A stretch of DNA of 64,000 nt from CALBPI01 sp039027435 (GCA_039027435.1 JBCCKF010000007.1:124001-188000); one strand, 5' to 3'. Shown: positions 26,608-36,546, counted from the first letter of the stretch. Numbers and translations are program-made. The notes: a model not told the origin generated them from the letters alone.

Positions 26608-27273
26608 TCACTCCTCGCATTGCCTTTTCGCCGTATCGCCTAATGACTGACTACGGCGTTCCTGAAACTGTTCTAACAGCTCGCCTTCAGTCGCCGGAAA
26701 TTGGTCAATAAAATGATCGCCCCGAAACTCCTCGTACGTGCAGTGCAACGCAACGTAGTGCTCTGCCCAAGAAATGTCTACCGGACCGACTTTGTAAAGA
26801 ACAACGGTACTGCGTTCCCAATTTCCGCTAGGAGATATTTGGTAGCAGTAGTCGTTCCCCTCATAGCAATGAAACAACGCCTTGTTTGGATTGCCGAGCT
26901 TTCCAAGAAATCGATACCCCGTATCTATGGCATCAAAGTACATGACGACCCTTCCACTGGTACCGTAGGTCCATGGGATTCCAACCAGGACTTCCTCTCT
27001 GCCATCCCCGTCGTAGTCTTTTCGCTCAATATCTAATTCTCGATCTTTGAAATACCCGTATTTGATAAGCGATTCAGACCACTCAATTACCTGTTTTTCT
27101 GTAGCCGTACCGTCTTGAAATTCACGTGGTACCTGCAAAGGACCTTTCATCAGTTGTTCGCTCGGCGGGTAGGGGGATTCATCAGCCAGACTAAGTTCAG
27201 AAGACAGAGCGTAAAGACTGATTGCGCACAGCATCACAGCCAGCTTTTTGGACAAAGACCACTTCGTACGCAT
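26608..27273 (-). CDS. Secreted protein with a DxDxDG calcium-type loop
   Basis: 221 residues with a signal peptide (about residues 1-30, ending LSLADE). At about residues 86-97 is DYDGDGREEVLVG, the Ca-binding loop plus strand seen in FG-GAP/VCBS-like repeats. A single copy is present. A Cys pair (HCYEGNDYC) follows. The C-terminus is Gln/Glu-rich. Family not identified. It lies on the same strand as, and 27 bases after, the next gene upstream, so cotranscription is likely. Confidence 0.65.
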   Translation of the reverse strand: MRTKWSLSKKLAVMLCAISLYALSSELSLADESPYPPSEQLMKGPLQVPREFQDGTATEKQVIEWSESLIKYGYFKDRELDIERKDYDGDGREEVLVGIPWTYGTSGRVVMYFDAIDTGYRFLGKLGNPNKALFHCYEGNDYCYQISPSGNWERSTVVLYKVGPVDISWAEHYVALHCTYEEFRGDHFIDQFPATEGELLEQFQERRSQSLGDTAKRQCEE

Positions 27274-27300
27274 ATCTCCTCCCGATTGCTTTAAAGCGTA

Positions 27301-28308
27301 TTACCTAACGATGACGATCGGGTTACCGGAGTGGAAATCCCTTTCGACGAGATCCGTACGCGCTCCTGGGAACACCTTAGCGACCTCGGCCAAGCCCCAG
27401 CAGGAAGAGTCCAGAATCCGCAAGTCATCCGTGCCCGGCTCTCGTGCGACGATCAAGATGGTGTCGCTTTCGAGATTCTCTGGAAAGTTCCGAATCACTG
27501 TCTTGATCGGCACGACGACGATTTCCGAGTACTCATTAGAGTTTTCTACCGAGATCGGGATTGGTTCGTAGAGTTTCACCGATTCGGTTAGGTGCCGCTG
27601 CTCGCTCGCGTCACTGGAGAAACTCTCGATCACCTGGCTGAGGTTTGCTGCACCGCCTATGCGATCAATGATCTCTGAATGCCATTGTCTTGCTGCCACT
27701 TCGATCTCGCCATCTGACCAAGCGCGCGCGTATGAGACAGCAGCTCGAAATGCCTCATCTGGCGCGTGTGGGACGAGAAGTTCAATGGCTTGCATCGCCT
27801 CGACATTAGTGACCTCTCGTGTTTCGACATCGATCATGATGCGGGTAATTTGCGACCCGGGGCTGGTCTCGGGATGCCAGACGTAGTCGTCATTCAGGTG
27901 TTCGAAAACCAGTTCAATCTGATTGCCTGGGACGTATCGACCAGACCACTCGACTCCACCGAACATTAGGCCCGTCAACGACTCGCCGTCCTCCCTAACA
28001 GGTGGACGTTGTTGTCGAACGGCGTCCCATGCTTCAAGTGCATCCTCCTCCGTCAAAGACAGAAGCACAGAGGCAGCCCCGCTGAAAAGACTTTGGGAGC
28101 TATCCACGCGAGCATCGGCGAACTGCGTCAAGAACACGGAAGCAACCGGGTCGAGCGCAGATAGCCCTCGAGCAATCGCATCAGACACGATAAGCCGCTG
28201 AGGACTGTGATCAGCATCGGGTTGAATTTCCACTGCTGACGAGGTGGAAGCTAAGTAAATTCCGAATAGGGCTAACGGAGCTAATGAAGATATCGGTGTT
28301 TTTGGCAT
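27301..28308 (-). CDS. Secreted protein of unknown function
   Basis: 335 residues with an N-terminal signal peptide (to about residue 25, STSSA). The mature protein is mixed alpha/beta, acidic, with a single Cys (SSCW) near the C-terminus. A central region (about residues 90-170) looks like a small beta domain (GRYVPGNQIELVFEH, ITRIMIDVETREVTNV). No family recognised. It is transcribed toward the DxDxDG protein gene, with 27 bases between. Confidence 0.6.
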   Translation of the reverse strand: MPKTPISSLAPLALFGIYLASTSSAVEIQPDADHSPQRLIVSDAIARGLSALDPVASVFLTQFADARVDSSQSLFSGAASVLLSLTEEDALEAWDAVRQQRPPVREDGESLTGLMFGGVEWSGRYVPGNQIELVFEHLNDDYVWHPETSPGSQITRIMIDVETREVTNVEAMQAIELLVPHAPDEAFRAAVSYARAWSDGEIEVAARQWHSEIIDRIGGAANLSQVIESFSSDASEQRHLTESVKLYEPIPISVENSNEYSEIVVVPIKTVIRNFPENLESDTILIVAREPGTDDLRILDSSCWGLAEVAKVFPGARTDLVERDFHSGNPIVIVR

Positions 28309-28582
28309 ACCAATCCCTCGATTTAATCAGTGTCAGTACTTTGCCGACTAATCGTGTATCACCGTATCAGCCAACGTTCACCGACGTTTTGACAATCAAA
28401 AAGCCTGATTGCTCCCCCAGTCCAGAGAAGCAGGCCGTTCGGGAACGCCTTGTTTTGCCAGAGAGACTCAACGCTGTCACGAAATCGGTTTTTTGGGACT
28501 TGGAATGAAATCGTAAGGTCTCGGTAAGGAACGCAGCGGCTTCCTCGATAAGACTGCTACAGGCAATCAACGGAGGCAGAGC

Positions 28583-30625
28583 ATGAAACGACAATGGCGT
28601 TCAGTATTGTTCGGGTTTTGCACGATTTGGCTGTCCGGGTGCGCGGGTATACCGGGCGTGAGCGGCGTCGGTTACAAAGCCGACTCGCCCGTGAAGTCCT
28701 GGGACGAAGCCAAGTTTCTCGAAGTCTACGGGGAACCTGTCTGGACCCACACACTGGCCGATGGCAGAAAGGCCGCTTATTTCGAGTACAACAATGCGTT
28801 CGATAGCGCAGGCTGGAAGTTTGTGTCGGCCGCCGCCTATGTGATGACACTTGGCATTGACGACCAGATTGGTAATGCGACGAGCAAGCGGCTGGCTGCC
28901 GTGTTCAACCCGGATGGGACGGCGATCTGCGCTGATCGTGTGCCGATTAAACTGGCGATGGCATGTGACAACGACGTGAGAGATGCGTTCGCGGTAGCTA
29001 GCGATCAAAGCGCCCAGCGAAACTACTGGTTCATGATGGTCGATGTAGACCCGAAGTTCTTTGCGCCGCAAACCTTTGTTGCCACACGATATCACCAAGA
29101 CCTCGTAGGCGATCCGCTCAATGGTCTTGAGCGCGATGATGCAATCTCCTTTGACGATGAATACTTCGCCGATCTGTATTGCTACGCCGCCGCGCGTTGG
29201 TATGAAGGTCACATCAAAGAGTTTCGATTGGATGATGCATTGCCGTCGAGCGAGCGAGTTGCCGAGCTTGAGCGGCTGGCGTACCAGCGCATCGCAGCAC
29301 GCGGCCGTTTGCTTGCACGAGCGGATCGCGATTTTTCGCTGGTCTACGGCGCACTCCAACACGATCTCAACGCACGTCGGGTCCCTAAGGTGAGAAATCT
29401 CGCACAACGGTGCATTGCTTCAAACGCCGATGCGGAGTTACGCGCTGAAATTCACCCCGTAGTGCTGAATGCACTCTACGATCGATTGATCGAATCCAAA
29501 AACCTTGCCCAGGCGCAGGCGGTTCTCGACTTTGATCTGCCGACGTCGACCCCAGCCACGTTTCCACTCAGTCAACACGCCCCAAACAATGGTGCCATCG
29601 GCGTCGCTAAGCAGGGTTGGGTCAGCGAGCAAACGCTAGGGAAGCTCGAGTTCCGTTCGGAGCCATGGTTAGTACAACTCGATCAGGGAGTATCGGCGCA
29701 AAAAGCGCTCGTCGACTCGATGGACAGCCTAACCGCGGAAGCGACCTACGAATACGAGATTCGCAACGCGCTGGAGCAGGGTTTAGAGCCCAGCCTGGAA
29801 ATCGCATTGTCACTAGCGTCCGCATTGTCTGATGCTGTCGTTCGGAGTGATCATAAGGCGAGTGTACGCGCCCTGGTCGGGCTCGCGCGTTTTTACCTTG
29901 CCGGCACGCCGCGCGCGATTCGTTTCCAACGCGCGGGTGATCTCTTTATGGCAGCGAGCTTTATCTCGCATCGGCTGGGTCGGTTCGATTGGTCGGGGCC
30001 ATTATCGCGATTTTCCGGGGACGCCTACCTATTGGCGGTCGATCAAATTCTCGCCGAGGACGGTATCGCAGACGAACGCAGTCGTGACCAGCTCCGGGAG
30101 ATCATCAACTTCGTACCTTACAGCTACGAATACTCTGACTTATCCGGCAATGTTTGGGAGGTCGAGGTTCGCGGTGCACCGATCGATCCCGACCGACTAT
30201 TCGCTTTGATTACTCAGTTGCGCCAGCCTTACGCCAATGCGGCTCTGGCGTATGCCTACGCGCTCCCGCTGGTATCCGATGCACGCGAAGCAACGGGATA
30301 CCTGGAGGAACAGGCAGCTCGCGCCAATGAAAAACTCTCATCCGCGGGTGCTTCGATGTTGTACACCCATGCCGCTAAAGCCGCGGCGACGTTCGACGAG
30401 GCTCGTGGCCACGTCAATCAGATGCATGCCGAGTTCGCACACTATCGCGCGATGTCGCGAGGGATTAGCCCAAAGAGCGTCTGCCAGTATTCCTACACAC
30501 CACGCAGGGAAGCGTTCGCTGCGTTCTTCGGGAATCCCGACTACAAGCAGGTGCAGACGCTCCACGGCAAATGGTTTCGGGATCGATTGAGGGAGTACGA
30601 CAGGAAATGCAAATACAAGCCGTGA
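28583..30625 (+). CDS. Large lipoprotein of unknown function
   Basis: 680 residues; GGAGG lies 8 bases upstream of the ATG. The lipobox is IWLSGC (Cys20). Residues 35-130 form a small domain of the SmpA/BamE-like or outer-membrane lipoprotein type (VYGEPVWTHTLADGRKAAYFEY resembles the start of that fold, seen here in pieces). The rest is a long helical solenoid with many Ala and Arg. Preceded by a 274-base gap in which I find a TTGACA but no convincing -10. No enzymatic motif seen. Confidence 0.65.
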   Translation: MKRQWRSVLFGFCTIWLSGCAGIPGVSGVGYKADSPVKSWDEAKFLEVYGEPVWTHTLADGRKAAYFEYNNAFDSAGWKFVSAAAYVMTLGIDDQIGNATSKRLAAVFNPDGTAICADRVPIKLAMACDNDVRDAFAVASDQSAQRNYWFMMVDVDPKFFAPQTFVATRYHQDLVGDPLNGLERDDAISFDDEYFADLYCYAAARWYEGHIKEFRLDDALPSSERVAELERLAYQRIAARGRLLARADRDFSLVYGALQHDLNARRVPKVRNLAQRCIASNADAELRAEIHPVVLNALYDRLIESKNLAQAQAVLDFDLPTSTPATFPLSQHAPNNGAIGVAKQGWVSEQTLGKLEFRSEPWLVQLDQGVSAQKALVDSMDSLTAEATYEYEIRNALEQGLEPSLEIALSLASALSDAVVRSDHKASVRALVGLARFYLAGTPRAIRFQRAGDLFMAASFISHRLGRFDWSGPLSRFSGDAYLLAVDQILAEDGIADERSRDQLREIINFVPYSYEYSDLSGNVWEVEVRGAPIDPDRLFALITQLRQPYANAALAYAYALPLVSDAREATGYLEEQAARANEKLSSAGASMLYTHAAKAAATFDEARGHVNQMHAEFAHYRAMSRGISPKSVCQYSYTPRREAFAAFFGNPDYKQVQTLHGKWFRDRLREYDRKCKYKP

Positions 30626-30785
30626 CATAGCGAGTCCAGTGGCGATTCGCAGGTTCAAAGTGCGATTGCCCCCTCCCGATCACCAAAAAATGTTGTAACA
30701 AAACAAACGCGGAGTATTGATATAGTTTCGACCGGCAGCAAATCCCGCCTCGAATCCGACTCGAAACCTCACTAAGGTCGTCTCT

Positions 30786-32351
30786 GTGAAACTCTCAACA
30801 CACGCTATTGTCGCCGTTACTTCGCTCTTTTTGGTTTCTTGCGCCGCAGCGCCTTCCGGCCAGACGGTTTCGAAGGACCCGGCCCCACGCAAGAACATCA
30901 TTTTGATGATTTCCGACGGTATCGGCTTTAACGGTTGGTTGGCGGCCGACTACTACCAAGGACGGGCGGGTGTTCAGTCGTATCAGGTGAACCGGCCGGA
31001 CGGCACCGAATCGCGTGTTTACGGCTTGGCGCATAGCGCTTTGAATTTGGTAGACGACAGCGGCGCCGTGCTGCCCTCCGGATCGGACCCAACAGCGGCA
31101 TCTGGTGCAGTCGAGCAAGGATATGATCCAACCACCCGCTGGGATCGCTTTGCCAACGCGATGGCAAACGACTTTGATCCCGTCGGGGAGAGCTACACCT
31201 CATATACCGATAGCGCTGCTGCAGGCACCGCGCTAATGAGTGGACGTAAAACTGCGGTCGGTCGCATCAACGTCGATTGGCGTGGCGAAAATCCGTTTAT
31301 CACGATTGCCGAGCGCGCAACCGAGCACGGTTTGGCGACCGGCGCAGTGTCTTCTGTGATGGTTTCGCACGCGACGCCAGCATCTGTGGGCGCTCACAAT
31401 GTCTCTCGCAACAACTATGCTGACATCTTCAAAGAGATGCTCGAGAGTGAGCTCGATGTGATCATGGGTGCCGGGCATCCGCTCTACGACGGCAGTGGAG
31501 CCAGCATCACAGACGAAGAAGACCGCCAGTACAAATACGTTGGCAATGCCGACACTTTCGCCACCATGCGCACAACCAAAGGCAGCAACGGCTTCCGATT
31601 CATCGACGAAAAATCAGACTTCGAGGCACTGGCTCGGGGCGAGAACATTCCTCAGCGTGTCGTCGGCATTGCTCGGACAAACTCCACACTTCAAGCCGCT
31701 CGCCGAGGGTTGGCGGCGACGAACACGCCGTCAGGTATGGCGTTCAATGAAGAAGTACCGAATCTCGCCACGATGAGCGTTGGCGCGTTGAATGTTTTGC
31801 AGCAAGACGCTGATGGCTTCTTCCTGATGATTGAGGGCGGTGCCGTCGATTGGATGGGTCACGCAAACAACATGCCGCGGTTCATTGAAGAGCAGGTCGA
31901 TTTCAATCTGGCGGTCGATGCAGTGATCGAGTGGGTGGAAACGAACTCCAGCTGGGACGACACGCTGCTCATCATCACCTCGGACCATGAATGCGGCGGT
32001 ATCTGGGGCGAAGGCACGTGGACAAACAGTAGTGGAGGCGCCGTCGCTGCGGAGCGCACGGCGCGATCACTGAAAGCGGCGCGCTATAACCCGACGGAAG
32101 ACGTCTTTAATGATTTTCTGGCGGTCCAGGATCGAGGCGAGGGCAATATGCCCGGCTTTCAATGGGCCTCGCCGAACCATACCAACGAGTTAGTGCCTCT
32201 CTGGGCAATAGGCGCCGGTGCAGATCGCTTTGACGAGTTCACACGGACGGATCTGAAGGCTGCCGAGCTTTGGGGCGAGCAGTACGGATGGGATGGTGAC
32301 TTTGTCGAGAACACGGCCGTGTTCCACGTGATGGACGGAGCGCTTCGGTAG
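30786..32351 (+). CDS. Alkaline phosphatase (PhoA superfamily), lipoprotein
   Basis: 521 residues starting at GTG. The lipobox FLVSC (Cys19) makes it a predicted surface or periplasmic lipoprotein. Metal and catalytic motifs are complete: MISDGIGF (Asp44), the nucleophile Ser143 in TDSAAAGT, MIEGGAVDWMGHANN with the metal ligands, and TSDHECGG. The family hydrolyses phosphate monoesters. I looked for a PhoB box upstream and found nothing convincing, so phosphate control is not shown by the sequence. Confidence 0.9.
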   Translation: MKLSTHAIVAVTSLFLVSCAAAPSGQTVSKDPAPRKNIILMISDGIGFNGWLAADYYQGRAGVQSYQVNRPDGTESRVYGLAHSALNLVDDSGAVLPSGSDPTAASGAVEQGYDPTTRWDRFANAMANDFDPVGESYTSYTDSAAAGTALMSGRKTAVGRINVDWRGENPFITIAERATEHGLATGAVSSVMVSHATPASVGAHNVSRNNYADIFKEMLESELDVIMGAGHPLYDGSGASITDEEDRQYKYVGNADTFATMRTTKGSNGFRFIDEKSDFEALARGENIPQRVVGIARTNSTLQAARRGLAATNTPSGMAFNEEVPNLATMSVGALNVLQQDADGFFLMIEGGAVDWMGHANNMPRFIEEQVDFNLAVDAVIEWVETNSSWDDTLLIITSDHECGGIWGEGTWTNSSGGAVAAERTARSLKAARYNPTEDVFNDFLAVQDRGEGNMPGFQWASPNHTNELVPLWAIGAGADRFDEFTRTDLKAAELWGEQYGWDGDFVENTAVFHVMDGALR

Positions 32352-32542
32352 ATCTGGCGTTGGGGACGCTCCGGTAGACCCCTGAACCACTGGAGCATCG
32401 AATTGGTAGCGTGTTCGCCAACGCTGCAACGTCGCCCGAAGGTTTATAAGTCTGGTATTGCAGTAATCAATATACGTCGCAGCGCTGACGCAGGATTACG
32501 GCTCTGACGACAGCATTCCAGATTCTTGACTCGAAAAAGAAA

Positions 32543-32618
32543 TGGTGGCCAGGGGCGGAATCGAACCACCGACACGCGGATTTTCAATCCGCTGCTCTAC
32601 CAACTGAGCTACCTGGCC
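32543..32618 (-). tRNA. tRNA-Phe (GAA)
   Basis: A complete 76-base tRNA including an encoded CCA end. The acceptor stem GGCCAGG pairs with CCTGGCC, the D-arm is AGCTCAGTTGGTAGAGC, the anticodon loop TTGAAAA gives anticodon GAA, and the T-arm contains GGTTCGATTCC. A T-rich run (TTTCTTTTTC) follows the CCA and may end the transcript. Confidence 0.97.
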
Positions 32619-32667
32619 TTTCAGGTTTGTCCGGCAGAGAACCTGCCAGCCATCAGAGTGGTCGCGT

Positions 32668-32696
32668 ATTACAACCGCGTGTCTTCGCCGAGTCAA
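32668..32696 (-). promoter_or_regulatory. Sigma-70 promoter of tRNA-Phe
   Basis: On the minus strand TTGACT (32696-32691) and TGTAAT (32673-32668) are separated by exactly 17 bases; each matches the consensus at 5 of 6 positions. A GC-rich discriminator follows the -10, as is typical of stringently controlled stable-RNA promoters. The start site would lie about 40 bases before the tRNA. Confidence 0.7.
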
Positions 32697-32752
32697 TAGC
32701 GACAGGCATTTAGGCCCGATTTGGGCCAATTTCGAAGAAATTATGTCCGGCG

Positions 32753-32779
32753 TGTCGTAATCGGCCTCGCCCGTTCGTC
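32753..32779 (+). promoter_or_regulatory. Candidate ECF42 promoter before the DGPF gene
   Basis: TGTCGT and CGTC are separated by 17 bases, about 36 bases upstream of the DGPF start codon. ECF42 sigma factors are reported to use a TGTCGA-type -35 and a CGA/TC-type -10 and to control their adjacent DGPF genes. The match and position suggest autoregulation of the pair. The motif is recalled, not computed. Confidence 0.45.
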
Positions 32780-32814
32780 CTCTATCATGTAACCCACAAA
32801 AAAGGAGCGAACTC

Positions 32815-33171
32815 GTGGAATACGTGATGTTGATCTACAACTCGGAAGAACGCTGGGAAGCCTTGTCGGAGGCCGAACAGGGCAAGATCATGGCCGCCCA
32901 CCAAGCGATCATGGAGCAATCCGAGAAAGAGGGCACCTATCGCGGCGGCAACCGGCTGCTGGATGTGATCTCCGCCACCACCGTGCGAAACCATGACGGC
33001 AAGATCACCGTCACCGACGGTCCCTTCGCCGAGACCAAGGAGCAACTGGGTGGCTACTACGTGTTCGAATGCGATTCGATCGACACCGTGATCGGCTATG
33101 CCGCGCAGCTGCCGCATGACGACGTCGGCTCGGTCGAGATCCGGCCGGTCTTCCCGGACCCGATGGCATGA
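32815..33171 (+). CDS. DGPF-domain (YCII-related) protein
   Basis: 118 residues, starting at GTG with AGGAG 7 bases upstream. It shows the DGPF signature exactly (TDGPFAETKEQLGGYY) in a small ferredoxin-like fold related to YciI. Proteins of this type are almost always next to ECF42 sigma factors, which is the case here: the stop overlaps the sigma gene start by 4 bases (ATGA). The biochemical role of DGPF proteins is unknown. Confidence 0.92.
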   Translation: MEYVMLIYNSEERWEALSEAEQGKIMAAHQAIMEQSEKEGTYRGGNRLLDVISATTVRNHDGKITVTDGPFAETKEQLGGYYVFECDSIDTVIGYAAQLPHDDVGSVEIRPVFPDPMA

Positions 33172-34385
33172 GCACCCCCGGCGCAGCGCTCAAGGCCGCT
33201 CGACCCAGAGCTGTCGCCGCGTTGCGGCGGTTTTCCGGTGACCTGGATGCCGCAGAAGACGCCTTTCAGGACGCCGCCGAACAAGCCCTTCTGAAATGGC
33301 CTGAAGATGGCCTGCCCGACAACCCCACTGGTTGGTTGATCCAGGTCGGGCGCAACCGCCTGATCGACCAGGCCCGGCGCGGGCGCTTCCAGACCGAGCT
33401 CAACGAGGACCCGGCGACGGCCGCCGAGGACGACGACCCGAAGCGCCTCGACGACGACGTGCTGCGCCTGATCTTCACTTGCTGCCACCCCGCGATTAAT
33501 GAACAGGCGCAACTCGCCCTGACGCTCAAGATCATCGCCGGGCTCTCGACCCGCGATCTGGCACTCGCGTTCCTGACCTCGGTGCGCACGATGGAACAAC
33601 GCATCGCAAGAGCCAAACAGAAGATCCGCGAGGCAGGCATCCCGTTCGCATTGCCACCGGAGCGCGACCTGCCCGAACGCCTGAACGCGGTGCTGGCGAC
33701 GATCTACCTGATCTTCAACCAGGGCTACAGCGCCCGCAAAGACGGCGTGGCCGACCCGCGCACCTGCGAAGAGGCCATCTGGCTCGCCCGATTGCTGCGC
33801 CGCCTCTACCCGAGCCACGAAGAACTCGCCGGCCTGCTCGCGCTCATGTTGCTGCAACACGCCCGCCACCCCGCACGGGTGCGTGACGACACACTGATCG
33901 CGCTCGACGAACAAGACCGAAGCCTCTGGCGCACCGACCTGCTGACCGAAGGCACCACCCTCATCAAGCACACCCTCGCCCGCAAAGCACCAGGGCCGTA
34001 TCAAACCCAGGCTGCGATCGCCGCGCTGCACGGCGAGGCACACACCGCGGTCGACACCGACTGGCGACAGATCGCCATGCTCTACGCCATCCTCGAAGAA
34101 CAACTGCCGAACCCGGTGGTGACATTAAATAGAGCGGTCGCCATCCTGCATGCCGGCGACCCGGAAACCGCGAACGCATTGCTGCAACAGCTCGAAGCCG
34201 AACACGCCGATCGCATGCAACACTACGTGCCGTTCCTCGCCGCGCGTGCGCACGCACTACACAGTATCGCGGGCAACCATTCTGACGCGGCGACGACATA
34301 TATAAGGGCCGCGATCGAAGCATCGGATAACCCTGAAGAACGACGCTTTCTGGAAGGTCGTATCGAGGTCTATCGCAACGCCTGA
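33168..34385 (+). CDS. ECF42-type RNA polymerase sigma factor with C-terminal helical extension
   Basis: 405 residues. Region 2 (about residues 12-75, DLDAAEDAFQDAAEQALLKWP ... NRLIDQARR, shown in pieces) and region 4 (about 115-165) form the sigma core. Residues 180-405 are a helical, partly TPR-like extension characteristic of group ECF42. No anti-sigma gene is nearby, as expected for this group, where the extension is thought to control activity. Coupled to the DGPF gene. The GC-rich coding sequence creates a long but meaningless antisense frame. Confidence 0.92.
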   Translation: MSTPGAALKAARPRAVAALRRFSGDLDAAEDAFQDAAEQALLKWPEDGLPDNPTGWLIQVGRNRLIDQARRGRFQTELNEDPATAAEDDDPKRLDDDVLRLIFTCCHPAINEQAQLALTLKIIAGLSTRDLALAFLTSVRTMEQRIARAKQKIREAGIPFALPPERDLPERLNAVLATIYLIFNQGYSARKDGVADPRTCEEAIWLARLLRRLYPSHEELAGLLALMLLQHARHPARVRDDTLIALDEQDRSLWRTDLLTEGTTLIKHTLARKAPGPYQTQAAIAALHGEAHTAVDTDWRQIAMLYAILEEQLPNPVVTLNRAVAILHAGDPETANALLQQLEAEHADRMQHYVPFLAARAHALHSIAGNHSDAATTYIRAAIEASDNPEERRFLEGRIEVYRNA

Positions 34386-34527
34386 CCCAGATACGGAAGA
34401 ACGCCGGAATCCGAGTCTAGATATCGTCCATGGTCACTCAAGACCAAATGACAGCGTTAGCTGGGATACGCTACGCTCGCGCGACAGTAACCATCAAAAG
34501 AAAAACCAACCTCAGGATGTGCGACCT

Positions 34528-36546
34528 GTGAAACCCAGAAACCTGCTTGCGGCGCTGTGCGCTGCGCTCGCCTTATTCGCGCTTGGCCCGGTGTCGATCG
34601 CCGATTCAAAGGCCATCCAACCCATCCCCGCCGACGTCATCGTGCGGCCCACCAAACACAGCAATTTCATCCTGAGCCCCGACGGCCGACGCCTATGCAA
34701 CATCCTGCTGCAGGACGGCAAGCAAAGACTGGTCTTCACAGACATTGCGACGGGTAACGTCGACGCAAACGTCAGACTGAACGGGCCCGAAATCGAGAAT
34801 CTACAGTGGATGGACAACAAGACTATGTTGTTCATGGTGGGCAACACGCTCAACACGTTGAGATACGGGTCCTGGTCGATCAGGCGAATTTTGAAGTACG
34901 ACTCTATACCCGGCGGAGGCGTGTTGACGCGCAGCGAGGCCTTGAGCAAATACGCAAGCTGGGACGTCGTCAACCCACTCAGCGATGACCCAGACTATGT
35001 GTTGGTCTCCGCGAAGAACCGGAGGGGAGTCTCGTCGATTTACAAGATCGACATCTTGACGGGCGACTTGGAGATGATCGCCGACGGCAAACCCATGAAG
35101 GCATCGGCCTGGGTAACCGACATGGACGGTAGACCCGTCATGGCCATTCACGAAAACCAGCGAGGCGGCGTAGAACACTTTATCGCCTCGCCGAAGAAAC
35201 GCGGCAAGTATGTTCGCCACGACGAGTTGCATAAGAGCGGCCCCATCAAACTCGACTACGACGGTGCGGGTTTTCTTGCACCCAGAGCCCAAGTTATTCG
35301 TTACGGTCACGATGAACGCTCACTGTTTGTCGCCGAGAACCTGACCAGCGACCGGTTTCGTCTCATTGAATACGACCCTATCGCCGGTGAAATCAAGCGC
35401 ACGATTTTCGAAGACCTCAAATACGATGCAGTTGATCCAAACGGATTCCATGAAGTCATCCTCGATGGCAACGGGGATGTTCTGGGCGTGGGCTACACCC
35501 GCGAACAACCGGAAGTGTTCTGGGCAAACGACAGCATGCGCGCCCTGCATGAGACCATAAGAGAACGAGCAAACGGCGATCGCGTCTACATAGCAGATAT
35601 CAGTGGTGAGACTGGCATGGCGCTCGCGCTGCTGTCAGACGAAGCCGGGCGCGCAAAGGTCGCGTTCTTCGATCTCGATACCAATGAGTTGCGAGTCCAG
35701 ACAGAGCTCTCCACTCACCTCGACGACTATGTGCTGCCCATCACAGAGACCATCAGCTACCCGGCACGCGATGGGTATGAGATTGAAGCGTTCCTCACAC
35801 TACCGCCCGATGCCAACGGTGAACCATTGCCTCTAATCGTCATACCTCACGGCGGACCATTTGCACGCTCCGACGCGTCCCCGGACCCACACAGACAGTT
35901 CTTCGCATCCCATGGCTATGCAGTCATTGATCCAAACTTCCGCGGCTCCACGGGTTACGGCCGTGCACACATCGAACAAGGCCTCAAAGGGCTGAGCGAG
36001 ATCATGATCGATGACATCGTCGATGCCACCTCCTGGGCGATAGAGGAAGGCATCGCAGACGCAAACAACATCTTCATCATAGGAGCGAGCTACGGCGGGT
36101 TCGCAGCACTCATGTCGCCTTTGCGCTACCCGGATCGCTTTGCCGGACTCGTAGCACATGGGCCAGTGACTGATCTGACGCGCCATATGAGATATCTGAA
36201 AAGAGAAGATCGACAGTTCGCCTACGACTACTGGAATACAGTGGTCGGCGACTACCGCGACGAGAGATCAGCCCTGATCGACGCCTCACCAATAACTCAC
36301 GTAGGCAACCTCACCACACCACACCTGATATTCCACGGCGCACGCGATGACATCGTCGACGTTGAGCAGACAGAGATCCTGGAGGCTGCCCTCCAAGAAG
36401 TTGGCATCGTACCCAACATCCGCATTCTCGAGCGCACCGGTCACGACTTCGGAGAACCCGCCGACCATGTCTTCTTCCTTGAACGCACACTTTCTCACCT
36501 CGAAAAGTGGCGCCGTGAACCACAATCAGAAGTAAACCTGCCATGA
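34528..36546 (+). CDS. Prolyl-oligopeptidase-family S9 serine peptidase, active
   Basis: 672 residues. I choose GTG at 34528 over GTG at 34519 because AGGA then stands 10 bases away and the protein begins MKPRNLLAALCAALALFA, a signal peptide. The first 400 mature residues are strands of a beta-propeller. The C-terminal alpha/beta-hydrolase has an intact triad: Ser521 in GASYGGF, Asp607 in HGARDDIV, and His639 in TGHDFG. Such enzymes cleave short peptides; this one is probably periplasmic. The stop overlaps the start of a paralogous gene (ATGA), so the two are produced together. Confidence 0.88.
   Translation: MKPRNLLAALCAALALFALGPVSIADSKAIQPIPADVIVRPTKHSNFILSPDGRRLCNILLQDGKQRLVFTDIATGNVDANVRLNGPEIENLQWMDNKTMLFMVGNTLNTLRYGSWSIRRILKYDSIPGGGVLTRSEALSKYASWDVVNPLSDDPDYVLVSAKNRRGVSSIYKIDILTGDLEMIADGKPMKASAWVTDMDGRPVMAIHENQRGGVEHFIASPKKRGKYVRHDELHKSGPIKLDYDGAGFLAPRAQVIRYGHDERSLFVAENLTSDRFRLIEYDPIAGEIKRTIFEDLKYDAVDPNGFHEVILDGNGDVLGVGYTREQPEVFWANDSMRALHETIRERANGDRVYIADISGETGMALALLSDEAGRAKVAFFDLDTNELRVQTELSTHLDDYVLPITETISYPARDGYEIEAFLTLPPDANGEPLPLIVIPHGGPFARSDASPDPHRQFFASHGYAVIDPNFRGSTGYGRAHIEQGLKGLSEIMIDDIVDATSWAIEEGIADANNIFIIGASYGGFAALMSPLRYPDRFAGLVAHGPVTDLTRHMRYLKREDRQFAYDYWNTVVGDYRDERSALIDASPITHVGNLTTPHLIFHGARDDIVDVEQTEILEAALQEVGIVPNIRILERTGHDFGEPADHVFFLERTLSHLEKWRREPQSEVNLP

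Noticed and set aside
28389..28420. TTGACA as a promoter for the 680-residue lipoprotein
   Set aside because: No -10 hexamer at 16 to 18 bases; the downstream sequence is CTCCCC.
30626..30785. Possible PhoB box before the alkaline phosphatase
   Set aside because: TGTAAC-like words occur but not as two repeats at 11-base spacing.
33096..34103. 335-codon open frame on the minus strand opposite the ECF42 sigma gene
   Set aside because: Antisense shadow caused by GC-rich third positions; the plus-strand protein is a clear family member and the antisense product has no motif.
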